Of a stretch of DNA of 18,613 bases, positions 1 through 6,818 are shown one piece after another (the first letter of the stretch is position 1; each line of letters starts with the position of its first letter). Position numbers and translations under genes: made by a program. The notes beneath the pieces were generated by a model, which saw only the letters and a list, made by a program, of their open reading frames with translations, was not told the origin of the DNA and did no database searches. This DNA comes from Armatimonadota bacterium (GTDB lineage: Bacteria; Armatimonadota; JAAZEB01): the NCBI GenBank assembly GCA_012841485.1, contig DUUU01000543.1, positions 1 through 18,613 on the forward strand, read 5' to 3'.

Positions 1-109
1 GCTCCGGGAGAGCGGTCGTCACGGAGGAGGAAGGGGCATCATTCGGGGGGGAACCGGATGGATGGGCTTCACCCGATGGCGCAGGCCCTCCAGGGGGAAG
101 CTGCGCCGG

Positions 110-180
110 GCGTGCCGTCTGGATATCTGCTTGCCACATCCGAGAGAGCGCGCCCTGCCAGACAGCGTGCCGTCTCGGAT
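110..180. repeat. Inverted and direct repeats downstream of the AAA-type gene
   Basis: Two structures overlap just downstream (minus sense) of the stop codon at 208. An 8-bp perfect inverted repeat pairs ATCCGAGA (138-145) with TCTCGGAT (173-180). An 11-bp direct repeat, GCGTGCCGTCT, occurs at 110-120 and 165-175, each copy followed by GGAT (the second after an extra C). The inverted repeat could act as a transcript end for the AAA gene, but its 27-nt loop and lack of a U-run make it a poor intrinsic terminator. A second 7-bp inverted repeat (GGCGCAG at 78-84, CTGCGCC at 101-107) lies nearby. I see no gene in 1-207. Confidence 0.4.
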
Positions 181-207
181 CACTGGCGCATCCGGTTTCC
201 CGTAGAC

Positions 208-687
208 TCAGGAAGCAGAAAAGACCTTGTCGAACTCCGCGAGCAGATCCTCGGGCAGGCCGTTCAGGCTCCGGGCGGTAGCGACCAGAACGACGCCGCG
301 CGAGCGAAGGCGATCTTTCTTATCGGCCAGCCAGTCGCGCATCAGATCCAGAGCCGAGGCATCGCCAGCTTCCTGGAAGCGGCCTCCCAGGCGGCCAATT
401 CCCTCCGCCTGAAACACGATCGAGCGCAGGTTTTCGATGATGGTGAGGAGGTCTCGGAACGCCTCGCGGCTGTCGGGGTATTCGAAGACCTGCAGGAGGT
501 CGCACTGCATGACGTCGCGCTCTAGCTTGCGGGCAATCGCGCCTACGGCGGCGGTCTTGCCCGTGCCCGCGGGGGCGGCGATCAGAAGCGCGGCTTCCGT
601 GCCGTTCAGGCTCTCGATCCACTCATTCAGGCCGGGCAGCTCCACCCGTCCATCCAGCTCGGACGCCTTCAGGTTCTTAAACTGCAT
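208..687 (-). CDS. Small degenerate AAA-type ATPase domain protein (159 aa)
   Basis: The protein is the N-terminal core of a P-loop AAA domain. Walker A is intact (APAGTGKT, residues 38-45). The Walker B strand is altered: RSIVFQAE (88-95) keeps the Glu but has Ala94 where the Mg-coordinating Asp normally sits. The sensor-1 strand is VVLVATARS (132-140), without the usual TN. The segment that is normally LDPALLRRFD reads LPEDLLAEFD, so no arginine finger is visible. The protein stops there, without the second half of the core or the helical lid. The ATG at 687 is fixed by an AAGGAG SD (699-694) six bases upstream. It has its own promoter and long leader. I infer a nucleotide-binding, probably non-hydrolysing protein. 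A truncated pseudogene is the alternative, but the clean frame and good SD argue against that. Confidence 0.75.
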   Translation of the reverse strand: MQFKNLKASELDGRVELPGLNEWIESLNGTEAALLIAAPAGTGKTAAVGAIARKLERDVMQCDLLQVFEYPDSREAFRDLLTIIENLRSIVFQAEGIGRLGGRFQEAGDASALDLMRDWLADKKDRLRSRGVVLVATARSLNGLPEDLLAEFDKVFSAS

Positions 688-1125
688 CCATCACTCCTTA
701 TGGAAAGGTGACAGTGGACGAATCTGGATCGTCGCTCTTGTCATCAGTCCCGGCTCAGCGACCCATCGTGCCCGGTCCCAGCCCTGAGAACCGATCCGCG
801 AACACCCTCGGATCGGCGCTCTGGTCCAAGCACGGGGCCGCAAACCTCTGGCGAACCAGAAGCCCTCGGTGATCCATCCGGATAGAGCCGGATGCTCCCG
901 CGTTCGTCCGCGAGGACGGTTGGCCCGTGGAGGCCGGGCAAGGCCCCCCCCGAGGCTATCGCTGGCCCGCGAGCGATGGGTATGCACGCCTCGCGCTCGG
1001 CGAAGTCGAGGGCAGACGTGCAACCATGCCGGCGAACGCCTCCAGCGCGACGCGCGTGTCTGCCCGCCGGTGCCCCCTTCGCGCTGGCAACCTGCCCTTC
1101 TAGGCCAACCCTCGCTTCCACCACT
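688..1125 (-). promoter_or_regulatory. Long, highly structured 5' leader or small RNA upstream of the AAA-type gene
   Basis: About 440 nt without a convincing gene lie between a strong minus-strand promoter and the AAA start codon. In minus-strand order it contains two interleaved stems that would form a pseudoknot: 1087-1079 with 1050-1042 (9 bp) and 1065-1058 with 1017-1010 (8 bp). Local hairpins follow at 918-905 (5 bp), 894-875 (7 bp, 6-nt loop), 862-845 (7 bp including one GU, UUCG loop), 816-791 (8 bp, 10-nt loop) and 762-731 (6 bp). I found no signature of RNase P RNA, tmRNA, SRP RNA or the common riboswitches. Open frames crossing the region have arginine/proline-rich products and no SD. 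It may be a cis-regulatory leader or an independent RNA. Confidence 0.5.
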
Positions 1126-1131
1126 AGCGGC

Positions 1132-1160
1132 ATAATAGCATGAACCGGGGGGGATGTCAA
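1132..1160 (-). promoter_or_regulatory. Near-consensus sigma-70 promoter overlapping the stop codon of the GH123-like gene
   Basis: On the minus strand, TTGACA (1160-1155) and TATTAT (1137-1132) are separated by exactly 17 bases. The -35 box matches consensus fully and the -10 box at five of six positions. The TGA stop of the upstream gene lies within TTGACA. Transcription would start near 1125 and run leftward into the structured leader and the AAA-type gene. Such a clear site is rare in GC-rich DNA. Confidence 0.8.
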
Positions 1161-3643
1161 CGCGCCGGCAGCCGCTTCAGGAGCGCCTCGATGGCATCCG
1201 CGACCTGGTCGCGAACGGCATGCAGCTGGCGCTGATCCTGCGTGTGGAGCATGGCGGCCTTCTCATCGGCAGGAGACCACGCCACCTCCCGCGCGGCGGC
1301 GAGCGCCTTTGTCGCCGCCGAAACCTTCAGCCCGCGCTTCTCGGCCTCCTTCGCCAACCGCGACAGAAGCGTGAGGTACTCGTGATCCTCCAGCCCCTCT
1401 CGCGTCAGCTCCCATCGCAGCGTGCCGGCGGGGCCCTCCTCGCCCGGCAGCACCCAGGAGGCATTCCGTTGAGCATCCCACAACGTGGTGCTCCCCGTCC
1501 ACTCGATCCAGGCGTTGGTCGTCCATTGGAAGACCACCGGGATCTCCTCTCGCCACGCCCACCAGTAATTGACGCGCGCCGCCATCGCCGTCTTCCCCAC
1601 ACAGTAGCCAGGGGGATTGTAGACCCAGATCTCATCGCCACGGGCACGCAACTTCCGGGCCAGGCTAGGCGAGTAGTAGGTCGCCGGCACGGTCCACACC
1701 TGAATCGCGCCATCGAGGGCCGGCGTGTAAGTTCCCCAGAAGGTGAACCGCCACGACGGGTCGACCTGCTTGAGGAGGGCAACCGTATCCCGGATCAGCG
1801 GGTGATACTCGGCGTGCGGCTCGTCAAAGAGGCTAAAGACCACGCGATCCTGCCAGCCGCGCTCGCGAAGGTGCGCGGCCAGCGCGCGCGCGTAGCTCTC
1901 GCACCGGGCTTTCCACAGTGGCGAGAGGATCTCCTCAGCGGTGCCAAAGCGGTTGTTCCGAGGAATATGGCCGTAGCCGATAGTGAAATCACCCAGCGTC
2001 ACGTACTTCATCCGGTAGCGGGCAAAGAACTCCTCCATCGCGCGGTCGAACGCGGTAAAATCGATGTGAGTCAGCGCGCCCTGCTCATCCCATTTGGCGA
2101 CGGGCGACGCCTCCGGGTGCAGCGCCCCCAGGCGATGCGCGGCCAGGTCATCCAGGTAGGTCGGCCACAGCTGAGCCGTCTTCTCTGCCCCGTAGTGCTT
2201 CACCAGGTGGGCCTTCCAGAGCGGGCCAAACGCTGTCAGCGAGCGCTCGTCCGGAAGCGAGAAGCTCCGCACGCGCAGCACGACGGGCACGCTGGCGAGA
2301 AGCCGCGAGCCGGCCTGCACCCGAAGGCTGCCACGATACTCCCCCGGCTCCGTATCGGCCGGCACCCGGATCGTCACCCAGAAGATCTGGTTGCGGCCGG
2401 CCGCGCAGTTGACCGGCGCGGAGGGCAGGAGGGCATCGGGCACCTCGCCCGCAAATCCGGTGGCATCCACCGGCTGATCACAGCGGTAGTAGGCGACGGG
2501 GTTCCACCGGACGCACTCCTCCGGGATCTTCCCGCGACGCGACGCGAGCGGCGAGATCGATAGCTGGACCTCGGCCAGGTCGGTCTTGGGGCGCAGCACG
2601 ATCTGGAACGGCTCATACTCGTTGCGCGCGGCCTGCACGCGCACGACGGAGGCCGTGGCAGCCGGCGCAGGCTCGTCCGGGAAGAGTTTCGCTGTCGGCA
2701 GGTCCCACCACAACACGCCCTCGGGCAAGGCGCGCAGCCGGCGCCCACTGGTCGCCTTCTGGGGGAATCGCAGCGGCATGTGCTGCTTTCCATAGCGCTT
2801 CACCCACGTTGAAACGGCCGCTGTGGCCTCGCCGGAGAAGGGCACCAGGGTGAACGCTCCGGTCACAGAGGCGCCGGTGCCGCTGGGATCCTCCCCCGGA
2901 ACGAGACTGCGGAAGGTGAGCCCGATGAAGCCACGGTCCCCCTGCTCGCCGGCACGGAAGGGAAGCGTCTCGCCTGGGGGGCTCACTGCCAGAATGCCCT
3001 GGCCCTTGGCGACGTCGTAGCAGCCCACCCAGGTCTCCGGATGCATCGACACCGGCTGGTTGCCAATCCTCAGCGTGGTGAGCGGCCCCACCACGCTCTT
3101 CTCAATGATGCGCCCATTCTGCGCGTAGTTTTCAGGGCGCAGCCAGCTCTTCGGACGGCTATCCAGCCAGACGAGCGTCGTGTAGCCGTGGCTGATCGCG
3201 TGCGCGGCGATGGTCTCGATATGATAGCGCACCTGCAAACCCGGGCCATCCGCATCCAGGAGGAAGCTCTTCTCGACCCGGAGCCGGTCGTTCTGAGCAC
3301 GAACACGCAGGCCACCCCGCCCCTTTTCAGAGACGCGCTCCACCTGATGGCCGGCGAAGCCGGCGCCGGCGTCCGCGCCCGGATCCGCGCCGCACTCCTT
3401 CTTCCAAACCCCGTCTTCGCAATAGACCAGGTGGGCGCTGGTCACCAGCAGCGGATCCTCGTCCTTTGCCAGACGGACCGCCACCAGATCGTAGCCCTGG
3501 TCACTGCGGAACTCGTATTCGGCCAGCCCATTCCCGAGGAAAACGCGTTCCCCCTCCTCACGAATGGTGATCGGCCCGGCGTTACACGCCGGGGCCGATG
3601 CCATCCAGGCCACCACAAGACACATGAGAAACCGGAGAAACAT
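1157..3643 (-). CDS. Secreted GH123/DUF4091-family glycoside hydrolase-like protein (828 aa)
   Basis: The protein starts with a signal peptide: FLRFLMC, then a hydrophobic stretch ending at ACNA before GPIT. About 280 residues of likely beta-rich sequence follow. A GH123-like N-terminal sandwich comes next, roughly 300-460 (RNEYEPFQIVLRP; PADTEPGEYRGSLRV). The catalytic-barrel region ends in a typical DUF4091 segment (WTGSTTLWD...GPAGTLRWELTREGLEDHEYL). The adjacent Asp607-Glu608 pair in SLFDEPHAEY matches the DE pair that GH123 beta-N-acetylgalactosaminidases use in substrate-assisted catalysis. The actual substrate is unknown. I chose the ATG at 3643, six bases after a GGGGAGGTG-like SD. 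A GTG at 3661 is in frame but lies inside the hairpin and would put charged residues ahead of the signal peptide. The gene follows glmS on the same strand, and its stop codon overlaps a promoter. Confidence 0.85.
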   Translation of the reverse strand: MFLRFLMCLVVAWMASAPACNAGPITIREEGERVFLGNGLAEYEFRSDQGYDLVAVRLAKDEDPLLVTSAHLVYCEDGVWKKECGADPGADAGAGFAGHQVERVSEKGRGGLRVRAQNDRLRVEKSFLLDADGPGLQVRYHIETIAAHAISHGYTTLVWLDSRPKSWLRPENYAQNGRIIEKSVVGPLTTLRIGNQPVSMHPETWVGCYDVAKGQGILAVSPPGETLPFRAGEQGDRGFIGLTFRSLVPGEDPSGTGASVTGAFTLVPFSGEATAAVSTWVKRYGKQHMPLRFPQKATSGRRLRALPEGVLWWDLPTAKLFPDEPAPAATASVVRVQAARNEYEPFQIVLRPKTDLAEVQLSISPLASRRGKIPEECVRWNPVAYYRCDQPVDATGFAGEVPDALLPSAPVNCAAGRNQIFWVTIRVPADTEPGEYRGSLRVQAGSRLLASVPVVLRVRSFSLPDERSLTAFGPLWKAHLVKHYGAEKTAQLWPTYLDDLAAHRLGALHPEASPVAKWDEQGALTHIDFTAFDRAMEEFFARYRMKYVTLGDFTIGYGHIPRNNRFGTAEEILSPLWKARCESYARALAAHLRERGWQDRVVFSLFDEPHAEYHPLIRDTVALLKQVDPSWRFTFWGTYTPALDGAIQVWTVPATYYSPSLARKLRARGDEIWVYNPPGYCVGKTAMAARVNYWWAWREEIPVVFQWTTNAWIEWTGSTTLWDAQRNASWVLPGEEGPAGTLRWELTREGLEDHEYLTLLSRLAKEAEKRGLKVSAATKALAAAREVAWSPADEKAAMLHTQDQRQLHAVRDQVADAIEALLKRLPAR

Positions 3644-3644
3644 C

Positions 3645-3688
3645 GAACCCACCTCCCCCACGGGATTCGACGTGGGAGAGGTAGGTTC
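3645..3688 (-). promoter_or_regulatory. 18-bp hairpin sequestering the SD of the GH123-like gene
   Basis: In the minus-strand RNA, the arm at 3688-3671 pairs along its full 18 nt with the arm at 3662-3645, around an 8-nt loop (UCGAAUCC). There are sixteen Watson-Crick pairs, two G-U wobbles and no mismatch. The wobbles (G3656-U3677 and G3650-U3683) exist only in minus-strand RNA; on the plus strand they would be C-A mismatches. The 3' arm contains the complete SD (GGGGGAGGUGG) and ends one base before the AUG at 3643. No U-run follows, so a translational block or RNA switch fits better than an intrinsic terminator for glmS. What would open it cannot be seen from sequence. Confidence 0.75.
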
Positions 3689-3724
3689 CCCTATCAGGCG
3701 CTTCCCCTCCTGGCTGCCTTGTCG

Positions 3725-5554
3725 CTACTCCACGGTGACACTCTTGGCGAGATTCCGCGGCTGGTCGATCTCCCGCCCTAGCTCGCGCGCCACGTAGTAG
3801 GCGAGGAGCTGCAGCGGCACCACGGCGACCATCGGCATCAGCCAATCGTCCGTTGAGGGCACGTAGATGACGTGGTCCAAGGCCATCGCCGACTCGGTGT
3901 CACCGTCGCGGACGATACCGATTGCGGTCGCCCCCCGGGCTTTCACCTCCTTGATGTTCGAGAGCATCTTCTCGCGCAGCGCCTCCTGAGTCACGAGGCA
4001 AACGACGGGGGTTCCCTGCGAGACGAGCGCCAGGGGGCCGTGCTTCATCTCGCCGGCCGCCAGGGCCTCGCCGTGGATGTAGGAGATCTCCTTCATCTTC
4101 AGCGCGCCCTCCAGCGAGACGGCATAGTCGAGGCCGCGCCCCAGTACGAAGAAATCGGCGGCTCCGGCAAAGCTGGGCGCCATCCGGCGCACGGCCTCGT
4201 CACAGTCCAGCACCCGGCTTACCAGGTCGGGCAGCTGTCTCATCTGAGCGACCAGAGCGGCCGTCTCCTCGGCCCCGAAGCTACCACGCAGGCGCGCCGC
4301 GTGCAATCCGAGGAGATAGAGGGCCACCAGCTGGGAGGTGTAGGCCTTTGTTGAGGCGACGCAGATCTCAGGGCCGGCCCACGTGTAGAGCACCGAATCC
4401 GCCTCGCGCGCGATGGACGATCCGACGACGTTGACAACGCCCAGCGCCGTCGCGCCCCTGCTCTTCGCCAGGCGGAGGGCGGCCAGGCTGTCGGCCGTCT
4501 CGCCCGACTGGCTGATCACCACGAAGAGGGTGCGCTCGTCGATGGTCGGGTCGCGATACCGGAACTCGGAGGCCACTTCCAGCTCGACGGGGATGCGCAG
4601 CACGCGCTCGAAGAAGTAGCGCATGGCGTAGCCCGCGTAGTAGGCCGTGCCGCAGGCGACCAGCGAGATCTTGTCAAAGGAGCGCCACCGCTCAGGAGGG
4701 ATGCCCAGCTCCGCGCTGAGATCTACTTGGTTATCCGGCGTCACCCGGCCGCGCATCGTATCGCGGATCGTGCGCGGCTGCTCGCGGATCTCCTTCAGCA
4801 TGAAGTGCTCGTAGCCGCCCTTCTCCGCGGCCCCGACATCCCAGGTGATGTGCATCGGGGCGCGCTGCACCGCGGAGCCATCCAGCTTCCGCAGGCGCAC
4901 CCCGGCCGGCGAGAGCACGCCGAGGTCATCATCCTCGAGGATGATCACATCGCGCGTGTGCGCGAGCAGCGCCGGAATGTCCGACGCCAGGAAATACTCG
5001 CCCCTTCCCAGGCCGATCACCAGGGGGCTGTCGCGCCGGGCGACCACGAGGCTGTTCGGATCATAGGTGCTCACCACGGCGATGGCAAAGGAGCCGCGCA
5101 CCTTGGAAAGCGCCGCCGCGACCGCCTCCTCCATCTCTCCCGCGTAGTGCTCCTCAATCAAGTGCGAGAGCACCTCGGTATCCGTCTCCGACTGGAAGAG
5201 ATGCCCAGCGGCCTCGAGACGGGCGCGCAGCGAGAGATAGTTCTCGATGATTCCGTTATGCACCACCGCGATCTGCCCGCGGCAGTCTGCGTGCGGGTGT
5301 GCATTCTCCGTCGAGGGCCGGCCATGCGTGGCCCAGCGCGTGTGCGCCACCGCCGTGCCGCATCCCTGGCCCAGGCCGGCGACCAGCGGGTCGAGCCCCG
5401 CGATCTTCCCAACGCTCTTGACTACCTGGACGCGCGTCGCATCCGGAAAGGCCACCCCGGCGGAGTCATAGCCTCGGTACTCCAGTTTCCGCAGTTGCTC
5501 CAGCGCCAGTGGCAGCGCGTGCCGCGAACCGACATACCCCGTGATCCCACACAC
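3725..5554 (-). CDS. glmS: Glutamine-fructose-6-phosphate aminotransferase (isomerizing), GlmS
   Basis: GlmS converts fructose-6-phosphate and glutamine to glucosamine-6-phosphate, the first step toward UDP-GlcNAc for peptidoglycan. The 609-aa length is normal. It begins MCGITGYVG, so Cys2 becomes the N-terminal nucleophile of the class II glutaminase domain. RGYDSAG, TRWATHGRPS and NGIIENY follow. Two SIS sugar-isomerase domains carry CGTAYYAG, VISQSGETADS and STKAYTSQ, and the protein ends with the conserved AKSVTVE tail. The start is GTG at 5554, required for the N-terminal Cys and preceded by GGGGAGG eight bases upstream. It is preceded by the DUF3866 gene and followed by the GH123-like gene, both on the same strand. 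I saw no glmS ribozyme core in the 190 nt upstream. Confidence 0.97.
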   Translation of the reverse strand: MCGITGYVGSRHALPLALEQLRKLEYRGYDSAGVAFPDATRVQVVKSVGKIAGLDPLVAGLGQGCGTAVAHTRWATHGRPSTENAHPHADCRGQIAVVHNGIIENYLSLRARLEAAGHLFQSETDTEVLSHLIEEHYAGEMEEAVAAALSKVRGSFAIAVVSTYDPNSLVVARRDSPLVIGLGRGEYFLASDIPALLAHTRDVIILEDDDLGVLSPAGVRLRKLDGSAVQRAPMHITWDVGAAEKGGYEHFMLKEIREQPRTIRDTMRGRVTPDNQVDLSAELGIPPERWRSFDKISLVACGTAYYAGYAMRYFFERVLRIPVELEVASEFRYRDPTIDERTLFVVISQSGETADSLAALRLAKSRGATALGVVNVVGSSIAREADSVLYTWAGPEICVASTKAYTSQLVALYLLGLHAARLRGSFGAEETAALVAQMRQLPDLVSRVLDCDEAVRRMAPSFAGAADFFVLGRGLDYAVSLEGALKMKEISYIHGEALAAGEMKHGPLALVSQGTPVVCLVTQEALREKMLSNIKEVKARGATAIGIVRDGDTESAMALDHVIYVPSTDDWLMPMVAVVPLQLLAYYVARELGREIDQPRNLAKSVTVE

Positions 5555-5744
5555 TCGACAGTCCTCCCCTTCCCCGATCCATCGGCAGATGAGGGGATGA
5601 CAGAGTGAAGGAGTGAGGGGGGACCCTGCGCGCAGCGTGCAAGGCGCCGGCGGGTGCAGCGCGCCGGGACGCCTGCCTGCGTTCGTCAGCGAATGGTGAA
5701 CCGCCCCCTGTCACCTGCCACCTGCCCCCTGCGAACCGCATCCA
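5555..5744 (-). other. Intergenic region upstream of glmS, with a strand-asymmetric tract
   Basis: This 190-nt gap separates the DUF3866 stop from the glmS start. From about 5630 to 5582 (minus sense) it is strongly pyrimidine-rich (CCCCCCTCACTCC, CATCCCCTCATC), then switches to a purine-rich SD region. A short tandem, GGCAGGT twice, lies near 5730-5710. No good sigma-70 promoter and no ribozyme core were found. glmS may therefore be read from the recJ-DUF3866 transcript or from a promoter I cannot recognise. Confidence 0.35.
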
Positions 5745-6818
5745 CTAGCCCAGACGCCTGGCGGCGGCGACCCCGGCCGCGCCGGCAGCCAGGAAGAAGG
5801 CGCGCTCGGCCTCCACCGAGCGACCCATCGTGGTCACCGCGACCCCCAGGGACGCCAGCAGAGCCAGCGCCGGCTCGCCATCATGCATCTCGATGGTGTG
5901 TCGCGCGGGAAGCATGGCAAGTTGGCTGCCAATTTGCCGCGCGAGAGGATCTGGCAGGAGGGGGACCGCAACCACCGAGGGGCAGAGGGTAAAACGCCCC
6001 AGTACGGTGAGAGAGTGGTGGCTGACGCCCTGATGGCGGGGGCGGGCATCGGCAAAGCTGAGGCGGAGCGCGGCGACCGGCACGCCGCCGAGGGAGTGCG
6101 CTGCGTTGAGCCAGTCGGCCTGAGCGATGCCGGAAAAGCCGAGCGGCGTGCCCGTGCCGGCGTTTCCCGGCCCCTGGGCGATGAGGATCACATCCGCGCC
6201 CGCCGCCTTGGCCGCCACCAGCGCCGAAGGCACGGAGACCGCCTCCAGATCGCCGCCGAACGCCTGGCCGCAGGTGAGCGTGGTGTGAATCAGGCCCGCC
6301 TCGCGGAGGCGCGGGATCAAATGACTGAGCGCCAGTGGAAGCGCGGCCGCATCCGGCATGACAAAGGCGATCCGCGCGGCGGGAGCCGTGGCACGGATGC
6401 CGGCAGCCACAGCGGCCACCTGACTGTGCAGCTCAGCAGCCACTACGGGCGTACCCCCCAGCTCCTCCGGGAGCGCAAGCTCGCCGGCGGTCGCGCGCTC
6501 CTCGGCCGTCAGAACCGCCTGCTGGAGAGGGGTGTACCGCAGCTTCATGATGTGGCCGGGCCCAGGGGGAGGCAGCGAGGGCTCGCCACGATCCACCGCC
6601 ATGATGAAGTGCAGACCGCCGGTGCCCAGGCGCAGGTGAACCGCAGTCGTGTTCACCAGGACGCGGTCGCCAACAGCAATCGGTCCGGTTAACTCCGGGT
6701 AGGCCAGCGCCGGCCCAGACTCCTCGGGGGCATCCGAGAACTCCACACGCGCCTCGATGGAACCGGCACGGGCCGAGAGGATCGCGGCAATGACGCCCCA
6801 GCGCGCACGCAACATCAT
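5745..6818 (-). CDS. DUF3866 family protein (357 aa)
   Basis: The sequence fits the DUF3866 family, whose members have no established function as far as I know. The family-like stretch is around residues 50-80: VGDRVLVNTTAVHLRLGTGG then LHFIMA. A Rossmann-like alternation follows, with GTPVVAAELHSQVAAVAAGI, ARIAFVMPDAAALPLALS and ADVILIAQGPGNAGTGTPLGF. The C-terminus is Ala-rich. There is no signal peptide, so it is presumably cytoplasmic. The frame is open much further upstream, but that part is antisense-like, Arg/Pro-rich sequence inside recJ. The true start is the first ATG of ATGATG at 6818, overlapping the recJ TGA by four bases and preceded by GGAGAG. The overlap implies translational coupling to recJ. 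Confidence 0.8.
   Translation of the reverse strand: MMLRARWGVIAAILSARAGSIEARVEFSDAPEESGPALAYPELTGPIAVGDRVLVNTTAVHLRLGTGGLHFIMAVDRGEPSLPPPGPGHIMKLRYTPLQQAVLTAEERATAGELALPEELGGTPVVAAELHSQVAAVAAGIRATAPAARIAFVMPDAAALPLALSHLIPRLREAGLIHTTLTCGQAFGGDLEAVSVPSALVAAKAAGADVILIAQGPGNAGTGTPLGFSGIAQADWLNAAHSLGGVPVAALRLSFADARPRHQGVSHHSLTVLGRFTLCPSVVAVPLLPDPLARQIGSQLAMLPARHTIEMHDGEPALALLASLGVAVTTMGRSVEAERAFFLAAGAAGVAAARRLG

Noticed and set aside
688..1125. Leader as RNase P RNA, tmRNA or SRP RNA
   Set aside because: None of the conserved core strings of these RNAs are visible on either strand.
744..1160. Open frame of 138 codons on the minus strand through the leader
   Set aside because: No SD; the product is Arg/Gly/Pro-rich and not fold-like. 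It overlaps the promoter, and its start lies upstream of the predicted transcription start. Several frames are open here simply because of high GC.
1154..2563. 469-codon plus-strand open frame antisense to the GH123-like gene
   Set aside because: Arg/Pro/His-rich product typical of antisense frames in GC-rich genes. The opposite strand has clear family motifs.
3645..3688. The 18-bp hairpin as an intrinsic terminator of glmS
   Set aside because: The hairpin is strong enough, but no U-tract follows; the next bases are the start codon and coding sequence.
3661..3690. tmRNA-like GGATTCGACG string on the plus strand
   Set aside because: It is the loop and arm of the SD hairpin. No tag frame, no acceptor-like ends, and glmS coding sequence follows directly.
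5555..5744. glmS ribozyme upstream of glmS
   Set aside because: I looked for the conserved catalytic-core segments and did not find them; only GC-rich and pyrimidine-rich sequence is present.
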